NCBI RefSeq assembly: GCF_007989825.1
Contig: NZ_BJUA01000004.1
Span: 62,001 to 126,000 of the forward strand
Length of the DNA stretch: 64,000 nt
Source: Cellulomonas persica
Lineage (GTDB): Bacteria > Actinomycetota > Actinomycetes > Actinomycetales > Cellulomonadaceae
Direction of reading: 5' to 3'
Position numbers and translations under genes: made by a program. How positions within the stretch are numbered: position 1 is the stretch's first letter; the number at the start of each line of letters is the position of its first letter. The notes under the pieces were generated by a model, which was not told the origin of the DNA, did not search any database, and worked only from the letters and a program-made list of their open reading frames with translations. Of the stretch, positions 1-7,571 are shown piece after piece.

Positions 1-1
1 G

Positions 2-100
2 GTCATCGTCGACCGCGGCACGGGCGCGCGCGAGGCGATCGAGGCGCTCGGCGTCCCGTACCACTTCCTGTTCGACCTGACGGACCTCGGTCTGGCCTGA
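2..100 (+). CDS. pyrE: Orotate phosphoribosyltransferase, C-terminal end (partial)
   Basis: Only the last 32 codons are in the window, read from base 2 to a TGA at 98-100. The peptide runs VDRGTGAREAIEALGVPY and ends DLTDLGLA. This matches the tail of actinobacterial orotate phosphoribosyltransferases, which make OMP from orotate and PRPP in pyrimidine synthesis. The catalytic core and PRPP loop lie outside the window, so the call rests on tail similarity alone; another type I phosphoribosyltransferase is possible. Confidence 0.55.
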   Translation, partial: VIVDRGTGAREAIEALGVPYHFLFDLTDLGLA

Positions 101-124
101 CCGGGCGCGCAGGGGGAGACGACG

Positions 125-973
125 ATGCCCGCGTGGCTGACGCACCGACGCCTGGGTTGGGCCGCTGCGGGTGGCGCCGCGTTCGTGATCGTCGTCGGCC
201 GCATCGCGGGGGACGGGCCGCTCCTCGACGCGCTGAGTCCCCTGTTCTGGCTGTGCGCGGGCACGCTCATCTACCTCGCGTACACCTCGCAGTCCCGGCG
301 GCACCGTGTCCTCTCCCGGGCGGTGCAGCAGTGGGCGCAGGAGCGGGGCTGGGCGTACGCGCCTCGCGACGACTCGGTGCTGGCGGTGCTGACGGGTTCG
401 CCCTTCGAGACGCGGTACGCGAGCGGTGAGCACATGGCGGTCGATGTCGTGCGGGCGTGCCGCGTGACGGGGAGGCCGTCGTGGGGCGGCGCCATGCTGG
501 AGGGGGACGCCGGCGAGGGTCGCGACACGATCTCGTTCACGTTCGCCTACCTGGTGCGGGAGAAGTACGGCCTGAAGGTCTGGGCAGACGTGCACATGGT
601 GGCGATGCGCCTCCCGGTCGCGCTGCCGAGGATGCTCGTGCAGCCCGAGGGCGTCGGCACCGCGGTGGCCAAGGCTGCCGGCGCGATCGACCACCTGATC
701 GAGTCCGCGGACTTCAACGACGCGTACTTCGCCGGCGCCGAGGACCCGCGCACAGCGCACGCCATCCTGAACGCTCGCCTGGCGCAGCGGCTCCTGGAGC
801 CGGATCTCGCGGGCGGGTCGTGGGAGATCAACGGTCGCTGGATCCGCACGTGGGACGCGACGGGCACGCGGGTCGACGTGCTCGACGACCGCCTGCGCCT
901 GCTCGACACGGTCGTCGACCACATCCCGCGGCACGTGTGGCTCGACGCCCGATCGGACGCGCGGCGTGGGTGA
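125..973 (+). CDS. Membrane protein of unknown function, tandem paralogue 1
   Basis: The 282-residue protein has one or two N-terminal hydrophobic segments (about residues 12-28 and 37-54) followed by a soluble domain. It ends IPRHVWLDARSDARRG, and the next gene ends VPRHVWLDHGHDPLAR. Both proteins also share an ALPRMLVQPEGVG/FLPDLEVTPESVG stretch and an FNDAYF/FNKRFV stretch, so they are tandem paralogues. The layout (small hydrophobic anchor plus cytosolic domain, followed by LemA) recalls DUF3137-type proteins that often accompany LemA, but I cannot assign a family firmly. Its stop overlaps the next start by 8 bp, indicating co-translation. Confidence 0.75.
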   Translation: MPAWLTHRRLGWAAAGGAAFVIVVGRIAGDGPLLDALSPLFWLCAGTLIYLAYTSQSRRHRVLSRAVQQWAQERGWAYAPRDDSVLAVLTGSPFETRYASGEHMAVDVVRACRVTGRPSWGGAMLEGDAGEGRDTISFTFAYLVREKYGLKVWADVHMVAMRLPVALPRMLVQPEGVGTAVAKAAGAIDHLIESADFNDAYFAGAEDPRTAHAILNARLAQRLLEPDLAGGSWEINGRWIRTWDATGTRVDVLDDRLRLLDTVVDHIPRHVWLDARSDARRG

Positions 974-1709
974 GCCCGACGCGTTCCTCGACGCCGGCTT
1001 CCTCGAGAGCGGACCGAACCCGGTGGTGCTCGTCCTGGTCGTCGGGCTCGTGCTCATGGGCGGGCTGCTGACCTGGTCCGTGATCTCGCACCGCAAGCAC
1101 CAGAAGGCGCTGGACGCGTGGCTCGAGCCGCGTCGCTGGCGCCGGCTCCCGGCGGCCGACCGCTCGCTCGTGAGCCGCTGGCGTGGCACGCCGTTCGGGA
1201 CGGGCGACAACCGCAAGGTCACCGACGTGATCGCGGGGTCGTTCCAGGGCTACGACCTCCTGTCGTTCGTGTACTCGTACGAGACGTCGAGCACCGACAG
1301 CGACGGCAGCCGCTCGACGACGACGCACACGTTCCACGTCCTCACGCTGCAGCTCCCGGCGTTCCTGCCGGACCTGGAGGTCACGCCCGAGTCGGTGGGC
1401 TCGCGCCTGGCCACCGCGTTCGGGAAGGTCGACCTGGACGTCGAGTCGGACGAGTTCAACAAGCGCTTCGTGGTGCGCGCGACGGACCTGGCGGTGGGCC
1501 ACGCGATCCTGCACCCGCGCCTCGTCGAGCGGTTGCTGCGCGAGGGTCGCGTCGCGTGGCGCATCGAGGGGACGACGCTCCTGACCTGGGCGTCGGGGCG
1601 GACGAACCTGCAGCGGCTGGACGCGCGCATCGCGATGCTCGCCGCGATCGCCGGCTCGGTCCCCCGACATGTCTGGCTGGACCACGGGCACGACCCGCTG
1701 GCCCGCTAG
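966..1709 (+). CDS. Membrane protein of unknown function, tandem paralogue 2
   Basis: This 247-residue protein starts with GTG inside the end of the preceding paralogue. It has one clear membrane segment (about residues 18-38, VVLVLVVGLVLMGGLL) and then a soluble domain with a Ser/Thr-rich patch near residue 115. The conserved C-terminal PRHVWLD motif is shared with the upstream gene. The order paralogue-paralogue-LemA on one strand with short gaps suggests one operon and a shared envelope function. No enzymatic motif is visible. Confidence 0.75.
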   Translation: MGEPDAFLDAGFLESGPNPVVLVLVVGLVLMGGLLTWSVISHRKHQKALDAWLEPRRWRRLPAADRSLVSRWRGTPFGTGDNRKVTDVIAGSFQGYDLLSFVYSYETSSTDSDGSRSTTTHTFHVLTLQLPAFLPDLEVTPESVGSRLATAFGKVDLDVESDEFNKRFVVRATDLAVGHAILHPRLVERLLREGRVAWRIEGTTLLTWASGRTNLQRLDARIAMLAAIAGSVPRHVWLDHGHDPLAR

Positions 1710-1739
1710 GCTCACGACTACCCCGGAGAAGGAGCACCT

Positions 1740-2309
1740 GTGCCCGCTGGAGCCATCGTCGCGATCGTCGTGGTCGCGCTCGTCCTCATCGTCCTGCTGT
1801 GGGCCGTCGCGCAGTACAACGCGCTCGTACGGCTGCGGAACCTGGTCCAGGAGTCGTGGCGCCAGATCGACGTCGAGCTGCACCGCCGGCACGACCTGAT
1901 CCCGAACCTCGTCGAGACCGTCAAGGGCTACGCCGCGCACGAGCGCGCGGTGTTCGACGAGGTCACGCGCGCGCGGGCGGCCGCCGCCGGGGCGGGTGCG
2001 TCGGTCGCGGAGCAGGCCGCGCAGGAGAACGTGCTGACGCAGGCGCTGGGTCGCCTGTTCGCGGTCGCGGAGAACTACCCGGTGCTGCGCGCGAGCGAGA
2101 ACTTCCAGCAGCTGCAGAACGAGCTGTCGACGACCGAGGACCGCATCGCGGCCGCGCGGCGGTTCTACAACGCGAACGTCCGCAGCCTCAACACGAAGAT
2201 CGAGACCTTCCCGACGAACGTCATCGCGGGCATGTTCCACTTCGAGCGGGCCGAGTACTTCGAGGTCGAGGACCCGCAGGTCCGCCAGGCGCCGACCGTC
2301 CAGTTCTGA
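1740..2309 (+). CDS. LemA family protein
   Basis: The 189-residue product has an N-terminal membrane anchor (residues 5-22). The LemA core follows: YNALVRLRNLVQESWRQIDVELHRRHDLIPNLVETVKGY is the canonical region, with NFQQLQNELSTTEDRIAAARRFYN further on. The GTG start has a good Shine-Dalgarno (ggagaaggag) 6 nt upstream. LemA proteins are helical-bundle envelope proteins of uncertain role. It closes the three-gene run starting at 125. Confidence 0.92.
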   Translation: MPAGAIVAIVVVALVLIVLLWAVAQYNALVRLRNLVQESWRQIDVELHRRHDLIPNLVETVKGYAAHERAVFDEVTRARAAAAGAGASVAEQAAQENVLTQALGRLFAVAENYPVLRASENFQQLQNELSTTEDRIAAARRFYNANVRSLNTKIETFPTNVIAGMFHFERAEYFEVEDPQVRQAPTVQF

Positions 2310-2427
2310 GGCCCCGCGCTCGATCGACCCGCGGCCGGTCATCCCACGAGGGGTGGCCGGCCGTCGTCGTCCCTGGCTGCAGCCGGGGCGGGCGCCCGGT
2401 CCCCGGGCAGGTCGGCGACGGACGGGG

Positions 2428-3360
2428 TCAGGCGACCGTCGGGACGCCGACGAGGGCGGGAATCACGCACGCGAGCACGGCCACGACGGTCGACGCGGCG
2501 ATCTCGCCGACCCCGATCGCCTGCGCGGACGGCCACGGCCTGTGGCGCGGCACCAGGACGGCGCGCAGCAGCAGGCCCACCGCCACGGCGACGAGCGCGA
2601 CGGAGACGGCCACACCACCGGGCTCGGCGTCGCGGGCGACCGTCGCGACGAGCACCGCGAGCGCGATCACGACGAGAACGGCGTGGTACGCGATCGAGAA
2701 CGTCAGCACCGCGCGGTTGCCCCGCTCGCGCAGCAACGTCTTGACGTAGGGGACGGTGCCGAAGAAGTACGCGGCGAGCACGGCGGTCGCGGCCCACACC
2801 GCGGCGTCGCCCGCGCCGGGCGGGACCCACGTGCCGCCGAGCTGTGCGGCGGTCGGGTCGGCGTCGTGGCCGAGCCCGGCGGCCACCACCGTCATGAGCA
2901 TCGCGGCGCCGACGGTCACCCCGTCGTTGAGCCACGAGCGGTCGGCGCGGCGGACCGAGCACGCGAGGCTCGTCGCGAGCAGCACCGCGTACGCGGGTGC
3001 CCACCGCAGCAGCCCGGGCGCGCTCGCGACGAGCGCGGCGCCCAGCACGAGCAGCGCGACGCCGTACGCCCGCACGGGCGGCCAGTAGCGGGGCCGGCGC
3101 GACGCGCGCAGCCAGAGCCCCGTGGCGTGGAACGCGAGGTAGGCGACGAGCCATGTGACCAGCAGGAGCGCGTTGCGCCAGGTGGCGCCCGTGAGCACCG
3201 CCCCGACGACGGCCGGGACGACGAGCATCGCCCACGCGCCGTGCTCGCGCGGGACCCAGCCGGGCCCGAGCCGCTTGCGCCGCTTCGTCGAGCCCGAGCG
3301 GGCACCTCGGCCGGCGTCGCGGGAGCGCCCGGCAGCGGGGGTCGTCGCACGTGACGTCAT
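2428..3360 (-). CDS. YwiC-like integral membrane protein
   Basis: This 310-residue protein carries the signature PREHGAWAMLVVPAVVGA (about residues 37-54) that defines the YwiC-like family. About eight to ten hydrophobic segments follow. A basic N-terminal tail (residues 1-36) is cytosolic. Function of the family is unknown; it occurs next to respiratory genes in Bacillus, but here it stands alone, convergent with lemA. The start is the ATG at 3358-3360. Confidence 0.85.
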   Translation of the reverse strand: MTSRATTPAAGRSRDAGRGARSGSTKRRKRLGPGWVPREHGAWAMLVVPAVVGAVLTGATWRNALLLVTWLVAYLAFHATGLWLRASRRPRYWPPVRAYGVALLVLGAALVASAPGLLRWAPAYAVLLATSLACSVRRADRSWLNDGVTVGAAMLMTVVAAGLGHDADPTAAQLGGTWVPPGAGDAAVWAATAVLAAYFFGTVPYVKTLLRERGNRAVLTFSIAYHAVLVVIALAVLVATVARDAEPGGVAVSVALVAVAVGLLLRAVLVPRHRPWPSAQAIGVGEIAASTVVAVLACVIPALVGVPTVA

Positions 3361-3412
3361 CGGGCGAATCTCCCCAACCAGCCTCGTCCGGACGTGGGAC
3401 CTAGGTCCCGGC

Positions 3413-4189
3413 TCAGCGCACCCGGTCGACGAGGTCCGCGACCGAGTCGACGATCTCCGACGGACGGAACGGGAACCGCTCGACGTCGGCCGGGCGGGTC
3501 GAGCCGGTGAGCACGAGGAACGTCCGCAGGCCCGCCTCGATGCCCGCGACGACGTCGGTGTCCATGCGGTCGCCGACCATGGCGGTCGTCTCGGAGTGCG
3601 CGCCGATCCGGTTGAGCGCGGTGCGCATCATGATCGGGTTGGGCTTGCCGACGAAGTACGGCTGGCGCCGCGTCGCGGCCTGGATCATCGCGGCCACCGC
3701 ACCGGTCGCGGGCAGGTCGCCGTCGACGGACGGGCCGGTCACGTCGGGGTTGGTGCAGATGAAGCGCGCGCCGCCCTGGATCAGGCGGATGGCCTTGGTG
3801 ATCGCCTCGAACGAGTACGTGCGCGTCTCGCCGAGCACCACGAAGTCCGGCTCGGCGGCGGTGAGGGTGTACCCGGCCTCGTAGAGCGCGGTGGTCAGGC
3901 CCGCCTCGCCGATCACGTACGCGGACCCGGTGGGCATCTGGTCGACGAGGAACCTCGCGGTCGCGAGCGCGGAGGTCCAGATGGCCTCCTCGGGCAGGTC
4001 GATGCCCGAGGTCGCGAGCCGGGCGCGCAGGTCGCGCGGCGTGAAGATCGAGTTGTTCGTCAGGACGAGGAACGGGCGCTCGGCGTCGCGCAGCGCGCGC
4101 ACGAAGTCGGCGGCACCGGGCACGGCGATGCCCTCGTGCACGAGGACCCCGTCCATGTCGGACAGCCAGGCCTTGATCTCGCGGGTCAC
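3413..4189 (-). CDS. HAD-superfamily IIA sugar/nucleotide phosphatase (NagD-like)
   Basis: The 258-residue protein starts at a GTG (VTREIKAWL) whose GTGA overlaps the stop of the upstream DedA gene, which decides the start over longer options. HAD motif I is LSDMDGVLVHEG, with D as nucleophile and acid. Motif II is VLTNNS, and motif III/IV is KPNPIMMRTAL plus MVGDRMDTDVVAGIEAG. The NagD-type cap lies between motifs II and III. Such enzymes hydrolyse small phosphorylated sugars or nucleotides; the substrate cannot be read from sequence. Confidence 0.9.
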   Translation of the reverse strand: MTREIKAWLSDMDGVLVHEGIAVPGAADFVRALRDAERPFLVLTNNSIFTPRDLRARLATSGIDLPEEAIWTSALATARFLVDQMPTGSAYVIGEAGLTTALYEAGYTLTAAEPDFVVLGETRTYSFEAITKAIRLIQGGARFICTNPDVTGPSVDGDLPATGAVAAMIQAATRRQPYFVGKPNPIMMRTALNRIGAHSETTAMVGDRMDTDVVAGIEAGLRTFLVLTGSTRPADVERFPFRPSEIVDSVADLVDRVR

Positions 4190-4923
4190 TCGAACGACTT
4201 CCTCTCGACCTCGGCGCGCTCGTCGGGCTCGTCGTACCGCGGGTCGCGCGGGGCGGTGCGGCCGCGGCGCGAGCGCCACACCTCGACGGCCATCGGCACG
4301 ACGGAGACCAGGACGATCGCGACGAGCAGCGCCTCGATGTTCTCCTTGACGAACGTGATGTTGCCGAGCGCGTACCCCAGCAGCGTCACGCCGACGCCCC
4401 ACAGCAGCGCGCCGACGACGTTGTAGGAGACGAAGTGCCGGTAGCGCATGTTCCCGACGCCGGCCGCGACGGGCGCGTAGGTGCGCACGATCGGCACGAA
4501 CCTCGCGATGATGATCGTGCGCCCGCCGTACTTGTCGAAGTAGGCGTAGGTCTGGTCGATGTACGACTGCTTGAAGAAGCGCGAGTCGGGTTTGTTGAAC
4601 ACCTTGGGCCCGAGCTTGCGGCCGATGAGGAACGCGTTCTGGTCACCCAGGAACGCGGCCAGGAAGATCAGCAGGCACAGCAGCCACAGCGGGAAGTCGA
4701 GGATGTCCTGCGCGACGAGTGCTCCTGCGGTGAACAGCAGCGAGTCGCCCGGCAGGAACGGGAACAGCAGCCCGGTCTCGATGAAGACCACGACGACGAT
4801 GCCGAGCAGCGCGAACGTCCCGAACGACTCGATCAGGTGCTCGGCGTTCAGGAAGTCGGGTCCGAGGGCATGCAGCGGGCCGGAGGCAGGCGCGATGGCC
4901 GCGAGCGCGGTCGTCGTGAGCAT
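4186..4923 (-). CDS. DedA family membrane protein
   Basis: The 245-residue protein has the DedA/VTT domain: FIETGLLFPFLPGDSLLF near residue 47, GRKLGPKVF, and the second half FVPIVRTYAPVAAGVGNMRYRHF with the conserved R and G residues. DedA proteins are proton-dependent membrane flippases/transporters, some translocating undecaprenyl phosphate. A charged tail follows the last membrane segment. It is translationally coupled to the downstream HAD phosphatase by a 4-bp overlap. Confidence 0.92.
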   Translation of the reverse strand: MLTTTALAAIAPASGPLHALGPDFLNAEHLIESFGTFALLGIVVVVFIETGLLFPFLPGDSLLFTAGALVAQDILDFPLWLLCLLIFLAAFLGDQNAFLIGRKLGPKVFNKPDSRFFKQSYIDQTYAYFDKYGGRTIIIARFVPIVRTYAPVAAGVGNMRYRHFVSYNVVGALLWGVGVTLLGYALGNITFVKENIEALLVAIVLVSVVPMAVEVWRSRRGRTAPRDPRYDEPDERAEVERKSFE

Positions 4924-5093
4924 GTGACCACCCTACGGGGCGGGCTGTGACCTGGCTGCGGGTCCGGTGTGCGCATGGTGTGGACGTCGCGCCGACGACG
5001 CGCGTGCCCGGTCGGGCGGGGAGCGCGGCGCGGGCTCGCGACACGGGCCCGCCGCGACGCGAACGGCAGCCCCGTGCGGGCTACGTTGGCGTC

Positions 5094-5735
5094 GTGGAGG
5101 AGTCCGAGGTCGGGGTCCCTCCGTGGCCGGGAGGTCCGGAGGCGTGGCCCGACGACCCGCGCTACGACCCCGAGCTGCTGGCGCACGGCGACCGCCGCAA
5201 CGTCGCGGACCGGTACCGGTACTGGAGCCTCGAGGCGATCGTCGCGGACCTCGACGCGCGTCGGCACACGTTCCACGTGGCGATCGAGAACTGGCAGCAC
5301 GACCTCAACATCGGGTCGGTCGTGCGCACCGCGAACGCGTTCCTCGCGGCGCGCGTGCACATCGTCGGACGACGACGCTGGAACCGCCGCGGCGCGATGG
5401 TCACCGACCGGTACCAGCACGTGCAGCACCACGCGAGCGTGAGCGACCTCATCACGTGGGCGAACGCCGAGGACCTGCCGGTGCTGGGCGTCGACAACCT
5501 CCCGGGGTCCGTGCCGCTCGAGGGCTACCCGCTGCCGCGGGCGTGCGTCCTGCTGTTCGGTCAGGAGTCCGTGGGTCTGTCCGACGAGGCCCGCGCGGCG
5601 GCCGTCGACGTGCTGCACATCGCGCAGTTCGGGTCGACGAGGTCGATCAACGCGGGCGCCGCGGCGGCGATCGCGATGCACGCGTGGGTCACGCAGCACG
5701 CGGGTCTGCCCGCGAGCACGGGGCTCGACGGCTGA
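5094..5735 (+). CDS. TrmH (SpoU) family RNA methyltransferase
   Basis: The 213-residue product has the SpoU fold signatures NIGSVVRTANAF (motif 1), LLFGQESVGLSDEA (motif 2) and STRSINAGAAAAIAMHAW (motif 3, part of the trefoil knot that binds SAM). These enzymes 2'-O-methylate tRNA or rRNA; the site cannot be inferred. I chose the GTG at 5094 because TACGTT (5082-5087) lies exactly 6 nt upstream, a leaderless arrangement, and upstream codons look non-coding. A longer frame runs from 4947. Confidence 0.88.
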   Translation: MEESEVGVPPWPGGPEAWPDDPRYDPELLAHGDRRNVADRYRYWSLEAIVADLDARRHTFHVAIENWQHDLNIGSVVRTANAFLAARVHIVGRRRWNRRGAMVTDRYQHVQHHASVSDLITWANAEDLPVLGVDNLPGSVPLEGYPLPRACVLLFGQESVGLSDEARAAAVDVLHIAQFGSTRSINAGAAAAIAMHAWVTQHAGLPASTGLDG

Positions 5736-5903
5736 GCTCGTCGGACCCGACGGCACGCCTCAGGGTGTCGCAGGACGGTCCGTGAGGGGCCCGTGGACGG
5801 ACCGTGACGTCCATGGGAAGGACGTCCCGGACGCGTGATCGCCCGGTAGTGGCAAACTCGATGCCGACACCACCCCATACCCAGCCACAGGAGATGTGAG
5901 CAG

Positions 5904-6926
5904 ATGGCTATCGCCACCCCCGAGGTGTACGCGGAGATGATCGACCGGGCCAAGGCGGGCAAGTTCGCCTACCCGGCCGTGAACATCACGTCGTCGCAGA
6001 CCGTCACCGCCGCCATCCAGGGCTTCGCGGAGGCCGAGTCGGACGGCATCATCCAGGTCTCGGTCGGTGGCGCGGAGTACGCGTCGGGCTCGACGATCAA
6101 GGACCGCATCGCCGGTTCGCTCGCGCTCGCGGCGTACGCGACCGAGGTCGCCAAGAACTACGACGTGACGATCGCGCTGCACACCGACCACTGCGTCAAG
6201 AAGAACCTGGACTCGTGGGTCCGCCCGCTGCTCGCCATCGAGGCGGAGCAGGTCAAGCGCGGCGAGAACCCGACGTTCCAGTCGCACATGTTCGACGGCT
6301 CGGACATCCCGCTCGACGAGAACCTGGTCATCGCCGCGGAGCTCCTCGAGCTCTCGCAGGCCGCGCGCACGATCCTCGAGATCGAGGTCGGCGTCGTCGG
6401 TGGCGAGGAGGACGGCCACGAGGCCGCGATCAACGACAAGCTCTACACGACCGCCGAGGACGGCCTGGCCACGGTCAAGGCGCTCGGTGCGGGCGAGAAG
6501 GGCCGCTACCTGACGGCCCTCACGTTCGGCAACGTGCACGGCGTGTACAAGCCGGGTGCGGTCAAGCTGCGCCCGTCGATCCTCGCGGACATCCAGAAGG
6601 CCGTCGGCGCCGAGATCGGCAAGGAGTCGCCGTTCGACCTCGTCTTCCACGGTGGCTCGGGCTCGACGGCCGAGGAGATCGCCGAGGCGGTCGACAACGG
6701 TGTCATCAAGATGAACATCGACACGGACACGCAGTACGCGTTCAGCCGCCCGGTCGCGGACCACTTCTTCCGCAACTACGACGGCGTGCTGAAGATCGAC
6801 GGCGAGGTCGGCAACAAGAAGGCCTACGACCCGCGCGCGTGGGGCAAGCTGGCCGAGGCCGGCATGGCCGCCCGCATCGTCGAGGCCGCGCAGCAGCTGC
6901 GCTCGGCGGGCCAGAAGATCCGCTGA
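5904..6926 (+). CDS. fbaA: Class II fructose-bisphosphate aldolase
   Basis: This 340-residue enzyme cleaves fructose 1,6-bisphosphate to GAP and DHAP in glycolysis and the reverse in gluconeogenesis. Zinc-site and catalytic motifs are visible: HTDHC near residue 98, EIEVGVVGGEEDGHE, NVHGVYKPG and FHGGSGS. Length and order fit the long class IIA (E. coli/mycobacterial) type. The start is ATG at 5904 with an ACAGGAG Shine-Dalgarno. Codon use is extremely biased, as expected for a highly expressed gene. A strong terminator hairpin follows at 6964-7001. Confidence 0.96.
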   Translation: MAIATPEVYAEMIDRAKAGKFAYPAVNITSSQTVTAAIQGFAEAESDGIIQVSVGGAEYASGSTIKDRIAGSLALAAYATEVAKNYDVTIALHTDHCVKKNLDSWVRPLLAIEAEQVKRGENPTFQSHMFDGSDIPLDENLVIAAELLELSQAARTILEIEVGVVGGEEDGHEAAINDKLYTTAEDGLATVKALGAGEKGRYLTALTFGNVHGVYKPGAVKLRPSILADIQKAVGAEIGKESPFDLVFHGGSGSTAEEIAEAVDNGVIKMNIDTDTQYAFSRPVADHFFRNYDGVLKIDGEVGNKKAYDPRAWGKLAEAGMAARIVEAAQQLRSAGQKIR

Positions 6927-6963
6927 CGCACGCAGCCTGACGGACGCGCCGCGTCACGCACGG

Positions 6964-7001
6964 ACGAGCCGCGCGGTCCCTGTGGGGGCCGCGCGGCTCG
7001 T
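6964..7001 (+). terminator. Rho-independent-type hairpin after fbaA
   Basis: A perfect 13-bp stem (ACGAGCCGCGCGG at 6964-6976 with its complement at 6989-7001) encloses a 12-nt loop. There is no U-tract, as is usual in high-GC actinobacteria. It lies 38 bp after the aldolase stop. Confidence 0.75.
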
Positions 7002-7069
7002 GCGTTCGTGGTGCCGAGTCCCGGCGGGTGCCGGGCCCGGCAGGGCGCCGGTCGGCGGTGGTGCCGGGG

Positions 7070-7504
7070 TCAGCTGGTGCCGACCTCCGGGGCGACGGGC
7101 TGGAACTCGCGCTCGTCGCTCTCCTCGACCACGTCGAGGAGCTCTCCGATGCGCGTCACCTCGAGGAGGAAGCGCACGGTCGGCGGGACACGCAGCAACC
7201 GCACCCGGTGCTGCGAACGGATCGACAGGCGTGCGAGGAACGCGACGCCCGACGAGTCCATGAACGTGACGTGATGGGCGTCGACCTCGATCGGCAGACC
7301 GACGTTCTCGGCCTCCGTCGTCGCCTCGTGCAGCTCTGCCCCGAGATCTGCGTCGACCTCCCCCGACAGGACGATCCTCGTGGCGTCAGCCCCGACGATC
7401 ACGTGGACGCCCCCTTGCTCCCCGTCTCGTTGCGACAGGTCTCGTGCAGAGCCGGCCGTCGGCTGGACAGGCCCGCCCTCCATCGTGCTGTTACCGTCGC
7501 GCAC
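7070..7504 (-). CDS. STAS-domain anti-sigma factor antagonist
   Basis: The 144-residue protein is a single STAS domain (VHVIVGADATRIVLSGEVDADLG onward) with the phosphorylatable serine in the motif VTFMDSSGVAFL near residue 82. Known members relieve anti-sigma kinases by partner switching and are reset by PP2C phosphatases. I take the GTG at 7502-7504 because GGAAGGAG sits just upstream; a shorter ATG start at 7483 lacks one. It is divergent from a PP2C/kinase hybrid 67 bp away, the obvious partner. A short acidic tail follows the domain. Confidence 0.88.
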   Translation of the reverse strand: MRDGNSTMEGGPVQPTAGSARDLSQRDGEQGGVHVIVGADATRIVLSGEVDADLGAELHEATTEAENVGLPIEVDAHHVTFMDSSGVAFLARLSIRSQHRVRLLRVPPTVRFLLEVTRIGELLDVVEESDEREFQPVAPEVGTS

Positions 7505-7571
7505 GGTGCTCCTTCCGGCGAGGGCGACGCCGGATGGCGTAGCTCCCGTTCGGCACGCTAGACGATCGGAG

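Noticed and set aside
828-2342. Long minus-strand frame opposite the paralogues and lemA
   Set aside because: It is an antisense shadow: Arg/Val/Asp-rich translation without domain features, and the plus-strand genes have clear motifs and ribosome binding sites.
3413-4402. Longer start for the HAD phosphatase
   Set aside because: The extra N-terminus is the DedA coding region read in another frame. The GTGA overlap at 4186-4189 fixes the start.
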